DNA of 64,000 nt from Clostridium sp. CAG:417 (GCA_000432835.1 FR890371.1:138754-202753); one strand, 5' to 3'. Counted from the first letter of the stretch, positions 26,181 to 34,923 are shown. Numbers and translations are program-made. Notes: generated by a model not told the origin, from the sequence alone.

Positions 26181-27026
26181 ATGATGAAAGACTACGATGA
26201 ATATTTAAATGAAAGATTAGCTAAAATAAAAAAAGATGGAATAATGATTTTAGATCCTTTGACAGGAAAAGAGAGATTTCATTTAGCGAATGCGGCCAAG
26301 AGAACTGGCTGTGTTAGTACTTTTACTATTGGAGAAGATAAAAGAGTAGTATTAAGATATAAACCTAAGTATGAAGAATTTATTGATTCAAAAAAATTGT
26401 TGGAAGAGGCAAAAGAGGCATATAGAGATAAAGATTATGAAAAGTCTATTAAGACATATAGAGTACTACTTGCATTGGGTGCTCCAAAAGCTTTTGCATT
26501 TGCTGGCGTAGGGCTTGGATATTATCATTTAAATAAAAAAAGACTTGCTTCTTCTTATCTTTTAGTGGCAACAGAATTAAGTAAACAAAATAATGAAGAG
26601 TTTGATTTTACACAAATGATAGAAACATTAAATGAGGATCATACTGATTTAGAGGAGAAAAAGCCAATCGTTAAAGTGGATGAAGATGAGTTTAAAAGTA
26701 GTGCAGATGATTATTATGGCATTACTAATATGGCAGAAGTTTCTGATCTAGTTTTTCAGGGAATGAGTATTAGTAATGTTTGTAAAAAAATGAACTATGA
26801 TACAGAAAAAGAAAATATCATATTGCTTATTTTTGCTCGTGAATATTATATCCAACAAAATTATGAATTAGGCGATAAGTGTCTTAAAAGAGTAGAAAAA
26901 AGTCCTAATAAAACACCATATATTAAAAAGTTATATTCAGAGACAATGAAGAATAAGAAATTATATAAAAATAAAAACAATGAAGATCATAAATGTTTAA
27001 AACTTAGTTTTAGAAGTAAAATATAA
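26181..27026 (+). CDS. Hypothetical protein with TPR-like helical repeats
   Basis: About 281 residues from ATG 26181 with GGGGGA upstream. The segment about 65-145 looks like tetratricopeptide helices (LEEAKEAYRDKDYEKSIKTY, then ALGAPKAFAFAGVGLGYYHL). An N-terminal block with LDPLTGKERFHLANAAKRTG and a C-terminal helical region are unassigned. The C-terminus is very basic. TPRs suggest protein binding; function unknown. It has a bidirectional terminator with the convergent HipA-like gene. Confidence 0.65.
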   Translation: MMKDYDEYLNERLAKIKKDGIMILDPLTGKERFHLANAAKRTGCVSTFTIGEDKRVVLRYKPKYEEFIDSKKLLEEAKEAYRDKDYEKSIKTYRVLLALGAPKAFAFAGVGLGYYHLNKKRLASSYLLVATELSKQNNEEFDFTQMIETLNEDHTDLEEKKPIVKVDEDEFKSSADDYYGITNMAEVSDLVFQGMSISNVCKKMNYDTEKENIILLIFAREYYIQQNYELGDKCLKRVEKSPNKTPYIKKLYSETMKNKKLYKNKNNEDHKCLKLSFRSKI

Positions 27027-27057
27027 AAACATTTCAAATTAAAATGAAATGTTTTTT
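27026..27057. terminator. Bidirectional terminator
   Basis: AAAACATTTCA (27026-27036) pairs with TGAAATGTTTT (27045-27055), an 11-bp perfect stem with T tracts on both strands. It serves the TPR-like gene (plus) and the HipA-like gene (minus). Confidence 0.85.
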
Positions 27058-27920
27058 AATGTCTTAATTTTATTAGAATTTTTATAACTTGTAATTGTGT
27101 TAAAGATCATCGAATAGTTTTTTTCAAAACGGTTCTTAATATTATTTCTAATATTTGGAATAATAGGTGCGTTTAGTCTTTCCTCAATACTTTGTAAAAT
27201 ATTTTCAATTTCGTTTTCTGAGATTAAGTCTAGTCTTTTTTCTAAGACATTCAAATATTCCCTTGAACTATAATAAAGAAATTTACTTATAGTGTTATAG
27301 TTATAATTTAAATTATCTTCAGAACAGAAATAATCACTTTCATCTATACTGATGGAATATCCTGCTGAAACTATAGAAATAGGAGAAAGCATATTCTCAT
27401 TATCAATTATTTTAGAAAGATGAATAGTATCTTCATTTTCACAAATACCATAATTTTCAATATGTCTATCTGGATTACCGATTAAAATATCAAATATAAA
27501 TAAGTCAGTAATCTCAGTCATTAATGTTTTCTTAATAGAAGTATTTTGATAGTAGTTATCTATAGCTATCCAAATATCTTCTAAATTATTTTTAATGCTT
27601 AGATTACACGTTTTTCCAAAATAGGCTTTTAAAATATTTTCCATTGAAAAATATTTGTCGTTAGGTTTAAAAATATTTTCACTATATACACCAATAGTAT
27701 TATTAAATTCAGCTAAATCATAATGGGCACAAGGAAGGTGCACTTTTTTTGCTAGGGCTTCTCCAATTAACTCATTGTATAATTTATCCATTTTAGATAC
27801 AGCCTTAAAAAAATATTTTTTTTCTTGATAGTTAAAACTATATAATTTATATTCTTTAATTTCATTTAAATCATATAAAAGTAATTCATCTAAATTTATA
27901 ATTCCAAAATTATCTCTCAT
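27039..27920 (-). CDS. HipA-like Ser/Thr kinase, stand-alone
   Basis: 293 residues with the HipA/CtkA kinase fold: nucleotide-binding Lys in KYFFKAVSK, a helix with YNELIGEALAKKVHLPCAHY, catalytic motif FDILIGNPDRHIENYGI (D-R-H..N), and the metal-binding KIIDNENMLSP. HipA kinases phosphorylate targets such as GltX and cause growth arrest or persistence, usually controlled by HipB. No HipB-like antitoxin or N-terminal HipA domain is adjacent, so it is an orphan, closer to CtkA- or HipT-like single-domain kinases. Substrate unknown. Confidence 0.8.
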   Translation of the reverse strand: MRDNFGIINLDELLLYDLNEIKEYKLYSFNYQEKKYFFKAVSKMDKLYNELIGEALAKKVHLPCAHYDLAEFNNTIGVYSENIFKPNDKYFSMENILKAYFGKTCNLSIKNNLEDIWIAIDNYYQNTSIKKTLMTEITDLFIFDILIGNPDRHIENYGICENEDTIHLSKIIDNENMLSPISIVSAGYSISIDESDYFCSEDNLNYNYNTISKFLYYSSREYLNVLEKRLDLISENEIENILQSIEERLNAPIIPNIRNNIKNRFEKNYSMIFNTITSYKNSNKIKTLKNISF

Positions 27921-28021
27921 TTCACATCACTGTGCTTTATTATAACAAAATAAGTCTCGTTTTTCTATCTTTTTGTTTTATTTTTTTTAAGGCTGTGTTA
28001 AAATTGTTGTAGGTGATTGTA

Positions 28022-28432
28022 ATGAAAAATAGAAGTGAATTAAGAGAAGTTGCAATGAAATGCTTATATCAAGTATATATAATGCAACCAACTAAATTAG
28101 AATATGATATTAAAAGTATTATTCATGAACAATTGGAAGTAGAAAATGACTTTGTGAATATGCTTGTTTTTGGAGTTATTGAAAAAGAAAAGGAAATTGA
28201 TGAATTAGCTGATAAATATTTAGTAGATTGGAAAATAGAAAGACTAAATAAGGTAGATAAAGCTATTCTATCAATTGGAATATATGAACTTGTTTTTACT
28301 GATATACCAAGTATTGTTGCTATTAACGAGGCAGTAGAACTTTCTAAAAAATATAGTGATGAAGCTGTTACTAAGATGATTAATGGAGTTTTAGATAATA
28401 TTTATCATAATGAGGATTTAGATGAAAGATAA
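28022..28432 (+). CDS. nusB: Transcription antitermination factor NusB
   Basis: Small helical RNA-binding protein that with NusE (S10) forms the rrn antitermination complex on boxA. Features include RSELREVAMKCLYQ at the N-terminus and the conserved LNKVDKAILSIGIYEL and AINEAVELSKKYSDEA segments. Start ATG 28022, AGGTGATTGTA upstream (a GTG at 28013 lies in the ribosome-binding site). 136 residues. It overlaps xseA, the standard nusB-xseA-xseB cluster of Firmicutes. Confidence 0.95.
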   Translation: MKNRSELREVAMKCLYQVYIMQPTKLEYDIKSIIHEQLEVENDFVNMLVFGVIEKEKEIDELADKYLVDWKIERLNKVDKAILSIGIYELVFTDIPSIVAINEAVELSKKYSDEAVTKMINGVLDNIYHNEDLDER

Positions 28433-29690
28433 ATATATTACAGTTATACAGTTAACTAAATATTTAAAATATAAAATAGATAATGATCCTAATTTAGATC
28501 AAGTGTTCTTGAAGGGCGAGATTTCAAACTTTAAGGCTCATTCGAGAGGACATTTTTATTTTACGTTAAAAGATGAAGAGTCAAGAATTAATGCAGTTAT
28601 GTTTGCATCAGCAGCTAGCAAAATAAAATTTATGCCTCAAGATGGAATGAAAGTTTTAGTGACTGGAAAAGTAAGTATATATCCGGCTAATGGTGGGTAT
28701 CAAATATATGTAAGTGAAATGCTAGAAGATGGTGTTGGTAATTTATATATTGCTTATGAACAATTGAAAAAGAAATTAGAGGATGAAGGGTTATTTGCAG
28801 CTGAACATAAGAAAAAGATTCCTAGGATACCTGAGAAAATTGGCGTTATAACTGCCCCAACAGGAGCAGCGATTAGGGATATAATCTCTACAATAAAAAG
28901 AAGATGGCCTTTATCTGAAATTATTTTATTTCCGGCACTAGTTCAAGGAGAAATGGCCAAAGATGATATTGTAAGACAAATCAAGAGAGCCGAAGAGTAT
29001 AATCTTGATACCTTAATAGTTGGACGAGGTGGCGGAAGTATTGAGGATTTATGGGCTTTTAATGAGGAGGTAGTTGCTAGAGCTATATATGAATGTAGTA
29101 TTCCTGTTATAAGTGCTGTAGGACATGAAATAGATTTTACTATTGCAGACTTTGTAGCTGATATGAGAGCACCAACGCCAACGGGAGCAGCAGAGCTTTC
29201 TGTTCCTCAAAGACAAGATATAATTAATTATTTGAATCAGTTAAATATAAGATTAAACAAAGTAATGCAGCATAAAATAAGTTTATATAAACAAAAATTA
29301 GATGAAATTAATAATCGTTATATTTTTAAAAACCCAGTCGCAATTTATCAAACAAAAGAAATGAATTTTGATTCTTTAATAGAAAGATTAAAATTTAGCA
29401 CAGTTAATCTTGTTAATTTACGTCAACAACAATATAGGAGAATAAGAGAGAGTTATATATTAAAAAATCCTTTAAAAATTTTAGATAATAAGGGTCAAAA
29501 GTATTTGCAACTACTTTCAAAATTAGAACCACTAAGTCCTTTACTTACTCTAGAGCGAGGATATACAATTACTAAAAAAGAAGATAAAGCAGTAAACTTT
29601 GTATCCGATATAAGTAATGGCGATCACATTACAACTCAGCTTAGGGATGGAGCTGTAATATCCATAGTGGAGGAAGTATGCAAGAATTAA
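28422..29690 (+). CDS. xseA: Exodeoxyribonuclease VII large subunit
   Basis: Catalytic subunit of ExoVII, which degrades single-stranded DNA into oligonucleotides. An N-terminal OB domain (VFLKGEISNFKAHSRGHFYF) is followed by the catalytic core (IGVITAPTGAAIRDI, LIVGRGGGSIEDLWAFNEE, SAVGHEIDFTIADFVADMRA) and a coiled-coil C-terminus. 422 residues. It overlaps nusB by 11 nt; a DUF1653 gene separates it from xseB. Confidence 0.96.
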   Translation: MKDKYITVIQLTKYLKYKIDNDPNLDQVFLKGEISNFKAHSRGHFYFTLKDEESRINAVMFASAASKIKFMPQDGMKVLVTGKVSIYPANGGYQIYVSEMLEDGVGNLYIAYEQLKKKLEDEGLFAAEHKKKIPRIPEKIGVITAPTGAAIRDIISTIKRRWPLSEIILFPALVQGEMAKDDIVRQIKRAEEYNLDTLIVGRGGGSIEDLWAFNEEVVARAIYECSIPVISAVGHEIDFTIADFVADMRAPTPTGAAELSVPQRQDIINYLNQLNIRLNKVMQHKISLYKQKLDEINNRYIFKNPVAIYQTKEMNFDSLIERLKFSTVNLVNLRQQQYRRIRESYILKNPLKILDNKGQKYLQLLSKLEPLSPLLTLERGYTITKKEDKAVNFVSDISNGDHITTQLRDGAVISIVEEVCKN

Positions 29691-29926
29691 AGATAAATAG
29701 AATATATAAGCATTTTAAAGGAAATTATTACTTAGTTTTAGGACTTGCTAAGGATAGTGAAACAGGAGAAGATGTTGTAATATATAGACAATTATATGAT
29801 GACTGTTCTTTATTTGTGAGACCGTTAAAAATGTTTTTAGGAAAAGTTGATAAAGAAAAATATCCTGATGTAGAACAAATTTGTCGCTTTGAGTTACAGG
29901 ATATTAAGAGTAATATAAAAAAATAG
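29678..29926 (+). CDS. DUF1653 protein
   Basis: 82 residues. The pattern YKHFKGNYYLVLGLAKDSET, then VIYRQLYDDCSLFVRPLKMF, matches DUF1653, a small beta-rich domain of unknown function widespread in bacteria. It overlaps xseA by 13 nt and has GGAGG before ATG 29678, so it is translated within the xseA-xseB operon, an unusual insertion in this pair. Confidence 0.85.
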   Translation: MQELKINRIYKHFKGNYYLVLGLAKDSETGEDVVIYRQLYDDCSLFVRPLKMFLGKVDKEKYPDVEQICRFELQDIKSNIKK

Positions 29927-29936
29927 GAGACATGGT

Positions 29937-30167
29937 ATGAGTAATGAAAAAAAGGAATTAAGTTTTGAAGAAAATTTAGAAAAATTAGAAGAAATAGTGA
30001 AGAAACTTGAAAATGGTGATGTACCATTAGATGACGCTATTAAAGAATTTAATGAAGCTATGGTACTTGCTAAAAAGTGTGATGAAAAATTAAAGAGTGC
30101 AGAAGAAGCAATTACTAAAATAGTTAATAATGATGATAGCGTAGATGATTTTGAAGTAAAAGAATAA
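29937..30167 (+). CDS. xseB: Exodeoxyribonuclease VII small subunit
   Basis: Small helical-hairpin subunit of ExoVII that binds the XseA coiled coil. LSFEENLEKLEEIVKKLENG followed by DVPLDDAIKEFNEAMVLAKK is characteristic. 76 residues, ribosome-binding site AGGAGA. It closes the nusB-xseA-DUF1653-xseB operon. Confidence 0.95.
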   Translation: MSNEKKELSFEENLEKLEEIVKKLENGDVPLDDAIKEFNEAMVLAKKCDEKLKSAEEAITKIVNNDDSVDDFEVKE

Positions 30168-30194
30168 AGTGGCCTTTTGTGGTGCCACTTTTTT
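30166..30194 (+). terminator. Intrinsic terminator of the xse operon
   Basis: AAAGTGGC (30166-30173) pairs with GCCACTTT (30184-30191), followed by TTT. The xseB stop codon abuts the stem. Confidence 0.85.
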
Positions 30195-30221
30195 GTTCGG
30201 AGAGTAATCCTAGAGAAATAC

Positions 30222-30380
30222 TTAGTTTCTAGAGCAACCTTTATTATTTCCCCAAAATAAGAAGAATATAATGAAAAGTACAATTATAATACCCCAAAAC
30301 CAACTATTATTATTGTTATTATTGGCATATGCAGGGTATGCACCATAGATTGGTGGCTGATAATAATAATATCCGTACAT
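30222..30380 (-). CDS. 52-aa Tyr/Asn-rich single-helix membrane protein (YjcZ-like)
   Basis: ATG at 30380 follows AAAGGAGAG with 8-nt spacing, and TAA is at 30222. The protein starts MYGYYYYQPPIYGAYPAYA, then NNNNNN, then a hydrophobic segment SWFWGIIIVLFIIFFLFWG, ending NNKGCSRN. A short Tyr/Pro/Gly head with one helix resembles YjcZ-type small spore-associated membrane proteins. Family assignment is tentative, but the ORF with its strong ribosome-binding site is convincing. It fills most of the 355-bp gap between xseB and the FemX-like gene. Confidence 0.65.
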   Translation of the reverse strand: MYGYYYYQPPIYGAYPAYANNNNNNSWFWGIIIVLFIIFFLFWGNNKGCSRN

Positions 30381-30488
30381 ATAAAGCTCTCCTTTCATTA
30401 TATTATATTAATTAGAGAGCAAAATCTGACATAATATATACCTATTAATAAATTAAATAGGAAAATTCTTTTTAAGATTATCAATACA

Positions 30489-30497
30489 TGATATAAT
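30489..30497 (+). promoter_or_regulatory. Extended -10 element upstream of the FemX-like gene
   Basis: TGATATAAT 35 nt before ATG 30532; no good -35 is visible. Confidence 0.45.
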
Positions 30498-30531
30498 TAT
30501 TTTGAGATAAAATAAGAGTGGAGTGATAATA

Positions 30532-31755
30532 ATGGAATTTTTAGAATTAACAGAAGAAGAATTTAGAAATTATTTGAACAAATCGGAAGAAAGAACATTT
30601 TTACAAACGCCAGAAATTGGAAAATTGCGTGAAAAATCTGGTTGGACGGTATCATACCTTGGAGTGAAGAATAAAGGGGAAGTAGTAGCGGCAGCTATGT
30701 TTACATCTATTACTCGTCATTTTGGAAAAAAAGAGTTTTATGCTCCTCGAGGTTTATTACTTGATTATAGTAATCAAGAATTACTTGCTTTCTTCACTGA
30801 AAATATAAAAAAATATGTTAAGAAAAATAATGGCTATCAATTTAGAATTGATCCATACGTTGTTAATGTTCAAAGGGATACCTTTGGAAATGTTGTTTCT
30901 GGTGGAATTGATAATAGAAAAGTAAAAAATTATTTAGAGAAACTAGGATATAAGAGAGTGAAAAAAGAAGATATGGAACAAGTAGGTTGGATGTATGTTC
31001 TTGATATCTTTGGTAAAAGTGAAGATGAAGTTTTAAAAAATATGAAACCAAATACTAGAAATACCATTAGAAAAACTTTAAAGAATGGGATTGAAATTGT
31101 AGAATTAACTAAGGAAGAATTACCAATGTTTCATAAGATTATGGTTGAAACAGGCAAACGTAAGGGGTTTCACGTTAGAAGTTTGAAATATTTTGAGGAT
31201 ATGTATGATCTTTTTTATCCAAGAGGAGAGATTAAATATTTATTAACAAAGTTAGATTTAGTTAAACATATTGAAAGACTTGAGAATGATAAGAAAAAGG
31301 AAGAAAAAGAAAAAGAGGCTTTAGGACCGGCAAAATATAACGATGGAAAAAGAAAAGCTCATGATATGGCTATTGCTGGGATAGAAAAAAGAATTAAGCA
31401 GGCAGAAGATATAAGAGCAAAAGATGGAGATGTAATTAACTTATCGGCGTCTATGTTCATGCTTACAGATCCAGAAGTCATATATTTATCTAGTGGTAAT
31501 TATGAAGAGTACATGTTTTATAATTCACAATATTTAATTCAATGGGAAATGATTAAGTATGGTATAGAACATGGCTTTAAGAGATATAATTTTTATGGAA
31601 TAACAGGTAATTTTGATAAAAACGATAAAGATTATGGTATTTATGAATTTAAGACGGGATTTAATGGGTATGTAGAAGAGTTAATTGGAGAGTATGTTTA
31701 TCCAACTTCATTTGTATATTATTTAATGCAATTAATTCATAAAATAAAAAAATAG
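30532..31755 (+). CDS. FemAB/FemX-like peptidyltransferase
   Basis: Aminoacyl-tRNA-dependent transferase family that adds the first or later residues of peptidoglycan cross-bridges. It starts MEFLELTEEEFRNYL, with RTFLQTPEIGKLREKSGW and YAPRGLLLDY in the first GNAT-like domain. A long charged helical hairpin (about residues 235-295) corresponds to the FemA coiled-coil arm that holds tRNA. The second domain ends KRYNFYGITGNF and YEFKTGFNG, typical of the family. ATG 30532 with GGAGTG upstream. 407 residues. Confidence 0.9.
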   Translation: MEFLELTEEEFRNYLNKSEERTFLQTPEIGKLREKSGWTVSYLGVKNKGEVVAAAMFTSITRHFGKKEFYAPRGLLLDYSNQELLAFFTENIKKYVKKNNGYQFRIDPYVVNVQRDTFGNVVSGGIDNRKVKNYLEKLGYKRVKKEDMEQVGWMYVLDIFGKSEDEVLKNMKPNTRNTIRKTLKNGIEIVELTKEELPMFHKIMVETGKRKGFHVRSLKYFEDMYDLFYPRGEIKYLLTKLDLVKHIERLENDKKKEEKEKEALGPAKYNDGKRKAHDMAIAGIEKRIKQAEDIRAKDGDVINLSASMFMLTDPEVIYLSSGNYEEYMFYNSQYLIQWEMIKYGIEHGFKRYNFYGITGNFDKNDKDYGIYEFKTGFNGYVEELIGEYVYPTSFVYYLMQLIHKIKK

Positions 31756-31815
31756 AATATAAAGTGTATAAGGCTAAATATTTAGTCTTATTTTTTGCAA
31801 CGATTTTTCTTTTAA

Positions 31816-31844
31816 TTGCATTTTTTCTTGTTTTGTGGTATAAT
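31816..31844 (+). promoter_or_regulatory. Promoter of the alpha-CTD-like gene
   Basis: TTGCAT (31816-31821), 17-bp spacer, TATAAT (31839-31844) with TGG before it (extended -10); ATG follows at 31866. Confidence 0.82.
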
Positions 31845-31865
31845 CTGTTCACTAAGAGGTGGGTT

Positions 31866-32543
31866 ATGAAAAGAAATATTTTGGAGTTAAAGAGACGTTT
31901 ATATGATGAGAGTGACTCTGAGTTTTATCGTTATGTGTCTAGTTTAAAGGGTGAACAGTTATTACTTTTTGATAAACTTATGGAAGAACTTCTTGATACT
32001 AGACTTGACGCTGCCGCGGGGCTTTCTGATAAGAATACTTGGATATTACGTAAACGAGTTGGAATATTTGACGTTGTACCACCTACATATGAGAAAATTG
32101 GATTAGATATTTCTGATTGCGAATTTAAACGTATGATAAAACAAAACGATGGAAGATATCATATGGTTAAAAGTTGTGGTAGTAGAAAGTGTGTTTTATC
32201 AGCTGAACAGGTTCAAGGAGTAATCAAGGCTTCTTGTGGTAATATTTTATTGGAACATGAAAGAAGAAGTAATAAGATAAAACAAAAAAATTATCTTAGT
32301 GTAGATGATAATATTGGTAGAATAGGTATTTCTAGGAGATATATTAGAGTACTTAAAATGAGAGAAATAGTTACTATAGACCAATTACTTAATTATCCCC
32401 TTAAAGATGTGGGTCAAATAGAAGGAGTTGGTCCTATAGGGTTTCAAGAAATTGTTAACAAATTATTTTTATTTGGGTTTATAGATGATTCTACAATAAA
32501 AAACAATTCAAAGAAAACAAAGAAAGAAGTGAAGAGTAAGTAG
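31866..32543 (+). CDS. Protein with C-terminal RNA-polymerase alpha-CTD-like helical domain
   Basis: 225 residues from ATG 31866 (AGAGGTGGG upstream; an in-frame start further upstream would span the promoter). The N-terminal 150 residues are unassigned. Residues about 155-205 (IGRIGISRRYIRVLKMREIV, TIDQLLNYPLKDVGQIEGVG) match the helix-hairpin-helix pattern of the alpha C-terminal domain, which binds DNA and activators. A stand-alone alpha-CTD-like protein could be a transcription modulator; inference. Eleven nt before the Fic gene. Confidence 0.65.
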   Translation: MKRNILELKRRLYDESDSEFYRYVSSLKGEQLLLFDKLMEELLDTRLDAAAGLSDKNTWILRKRVGIFDVVPPTYEKIGLDISDCEFKRMIKQNDGRYHMVKSCGSRKCVLSAEQVQGVIKASCGNILLEHERRSNKIKQKNYLSVDDNIGRIGISRRYIRVLKMREIVTIDQLLNYPLKDVGQIEGVGPIGFQEIVNKLFLFGFIDDSTIKNNSKKTKKEVKSK

Positions 32544-32554
32544 TTGATTGAGAT

Positions 32555-33694
32555 ATGTTAGATAATAATACTAAATTAAAAATGGAAGATGGGAGATATT
32601 TATATTTTAATAAAGAATATTTAGATTTTTATAAACAAGAATTACTTAATGTTTTAGATGGCCAAGATTATATGAAAAGTTTGAAATTTGCAAAAAAGAT
32701 GATGATGAGTCAAGAAATAAAGGCTAATAATACTATTGAAGGAATAAAAGATGATTTATCTGTTATTGATGAAGTAATCAAAAAAATTAAATCTCCTATT
32801 TCAGAAAGAGAAAGAAAAAGAATTATTAATTTATTTCATGGGTACCAATATATTTTGAATAATAGTGATATAAATAAGGATAATTTACGTCGGTTATATG
32901 ACATACTTAGTGATGGTATTTTATTAGAGCGAGATAGAGTGAGAATGGGAGAGTATTATCGTAGTGCGCCTGTCTATATTTTAAAGGGAAACAGATTGGA
33001 TGCTTATCCTTATATGGGTATGGATAGTGATAGAATAGATGATTATATGGATCAATTTTTTGCATATGCTAATAAAGATGACTGTGACAATGAGATGGAT
33101 GTTTTTATCAAGTCTCAAATTATGCATTTTTATTTTGTATATATTCATCCATATTTTGATGTCAATGGAAGAACTAGTCGAACGGTTTCAATGTGGTATT
33201 TATTAAATCATGAAAGCTATCCTTATATAATTTTTAATAGAGCAGTTTCATTTGCTCAGCGAAAATATGAACAGAATATTGTTAATGCCAGAAATACAGG
33301 AAATGCTACTTTGTTTTTAAAGTATATGTTGGTACAAGTAGAAAAAGAGCTGGAAAAAGAATATTTGATTCATAGTATAAAAGAAAGTTCAGGTATTTCC
33401 TTTAATAAAGAGCAATCACAAATGTTAGAGTATTTACTTACCATGAAAGGTAATATTACTGCAAAGGATCTTTCTTCAATTTATAATAATTATAATGCTA
33501 AAAGACGTGTTGAACTGATTTTTGATGAGAAAATATATCCTCTTTTAGAAATGGGAATTTTGGTAAATAAAGGTGATACTAAAGGTTTTATTACAAATAA
33601 GAAACATAATATGAATTTGGGTATAAATAAGAAATATGTTAAGGATGTTGATCCTCAAAAAGTAAAAAATCTACAATTAGATAAATATATTTAA
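32555..33694 (+). CDS. Fic-domain protein
   Basis: 380-residue Fic family protein of the larger Fic/DOC layout with a C-terminal winged-helix-like segment. The catalytic motif is HPYFDVNGRTSR (from residue 198): catalytic His and metal Asp present, but the usual Gly before Asn is Val. The N-terminal inhibitory-like segment reads KANNTIEGI, with Asn where the canonical S/T-x-x-x-E motif has Ser/Thr. Fic enzymes transfer AMP or other groups onto proteins. Target unknown. It follows the alpha-CTD-like gene and ends in a shared terminator. Confidence 0.88.
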   Translation: MLDNNTKLKMEDGRYLYFNKEYLDFYKQELLNVLDGQDYMKSLKFAKKMMMSQEIKANNTIEGIKDDLSVIDEVIKKIKSPISERERKRIINLFHGYQYILNNSDINKDNLRRLYDILSDGILLERDRVRMGEYYRSAPVYILKGNRLDAYPYMGMDSDRIDDYMDQFFAYANKDDCDNEMDVFIKSQIMHFYFVYIHPYFDVNGRTSRTVSMWYLLNHESYPYIIFNRAVSFAQRKYEQNIVNARNTGNATLFLKYMLVQVEKELEKEYLIHSIKESSGISFNKEQSQMLEYLLTMKGNITAKDLSSIYNNYNAKRRVELIFDEKIYPLLEMGILVNKGDTKGFITNKKHNMNLGINKKYVKDVDPQKVKNLQLDKYI

Positions 33695-33730
33695 AAAGAG
33701 AAGAATCTTTTTGGATTACTTCTCTTTTTT
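33694..33730. terminator. Bidirectional terminator between fic and spoIVB
   Basis: AAAAGAGAAG (33694-33703) with CTTCTCTTTT (33719-33728), plus an inner AATC/GATT helix, with A and T tracts on both sides. Confidence 0.85.
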
Positions 33731-34716
33731 TAATTTTCTGCTTCTTTAAGCATTGTGGTTATAAAAATACCATACCCTTTCTTAGTGTCGTTTACAATAA
33801 CATGAGTAACAGCACCTACAATCATATTATTCTGAAGAATTGGAGAACCACTCATTCCCTGAACTACGCCACCAGTTTTCTTTAATAATTCTTCATCTGT
33901 TATTTCGAACAAAATATTTTTTATATCAGATGATTTATCTATTTTGATAATGTTAATATTGTATTCCTTAATTTCATTATTATTAATAACTGTTCGTATA
34001 GTAGCAGGTCCTATTTTTACTTCATCTTTACTTGCTACTTTTAATTTTTTAACGTCAGGAAGAGCATCAGTATAGTCTCCAAAGATACCAGAAGGAGTGT
34101 TTTCTTTTATGTTACCATATACTTTATTCTTATCGTAATTAGCATTTTTTTCACCAGCACTACCATTTTCACTTCTTTCTACTCCGATAACATCTGATTT
34201 AAATATCTTTCCATCCTTAATTTCAAACTTTTTAGCAGTTGTTTTTTCTAATATTTCATGCCCTAAAGCTCCAAATTTCTTAGTATTTGGATCGACAAAA
34301 GTTAAAGTACCAATACCTAAAATACTATCTTTCACATAAATACCAGTTTTATAAACACCATCACTACTACTTGTTCTATTTAGGGAAATTGATTTTTCTT
34401 TATTATCTCGTTCTACCTTATAGACAATATTATCTGTTTCTGATTTGTTTATAACATCAACCATTTCATTTATAGAAGAAATTTTAGTATCGTTGACTTT
34501 GATTATTTTGTCACCAATCATAAATCCACTGTCCTTAGCGATATATTCATCATTTACTTTATAAAAGCCAACCACTAGTACACCGTTGGAATTTACTTCA
34601 ATTCCAACGTTATCACCACCTGGGATAATATATTCTGAATATGCTAAAGCATTTATGGGTACAATAAGTACAAGGAACGTCCATATTGTAAAGAGTAGTT
34701 TGTTTTTAAATTTCAT
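33730..34716 (-). CDS. spoIVB: SpoIVB peptidase
   Basis: Secreted forespore S55 serine peptidase that cuts SpoIVFA to trigger SigK activation in the mother cell. Signal/anchor helix (about 6-25), PDZ domain (about 45-110, FMIGDKIIKVNDTKISSINE), then the S55 domain with His in KFGALGHEI (near 152) and Ser in VVQGMSGSPILQ (near 289-291). 328 residues. In Bacillus it sits next to spo0A and recN; neither is here. Confidence 0.92.
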   Translation of the reverse strand: MKFKNKLLFTIWTFLVLIVPINALAYSEYIIPGGDNVGIEVNSNGVLVVGFYKVNDEYIAKDSGFMIGDKIIKVNDTKISSINEMVDVINKSETDNIVYKVERDNKEKSISLNRTSSSDGVYKTGIYVKDSILGIGTLTFVDPNTKKFGALGHEILEKTTAKKFEIKDGKIFKSDVIGVERSENGSAGEKNANYDKNKVYGNIKENTPSGIFGDYTDALPDVKKLKVASKDEVKIGPATIRTVINNNEIKEYNINIIKIDKSSDIKNILFEITDEELLKKTGGVVQGMSGSPILQNNMIVGAVTHVIVNDTKKGYGIFITTMLKEAEN

Positions 34717-34923
34717 ATCATCATCTCCTAAATCAAACTACATTATTAATATGAACATAATAAATTTTTTTAAAGTAACAATAATTTCCTAAAAAATTTT
34801 TTTAAGACTATACTTAGTTTTTACTAATAAAAATTTATTATGTGATTTTTTTCCATTTGATTAAATTTTTTTAATACTCAAAAATTTTATCTTTCAAATA
34901 TTTATGTTTGATATAATACATGC

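Noticed and set aside
27039..27920. HipA-like gene as a classical HipBA toxin-antitoxin pair
   Set aside because: Neither neighbour is a HipB-like HTH protein, and the protein lacks the N-terminal HipA domain.
31866..33694. Alpha-CTD-like/Fic pair as a FicT-FicA toxin-antitoxin module
   Set aside because: FicA antitoxins are short with an S/T-x-x-x-E-G/N motif; the upstream protein has an alpha-CTD-like domain instead, and the Fic protein carries its own (variant) N-terminal inhibitory segment.
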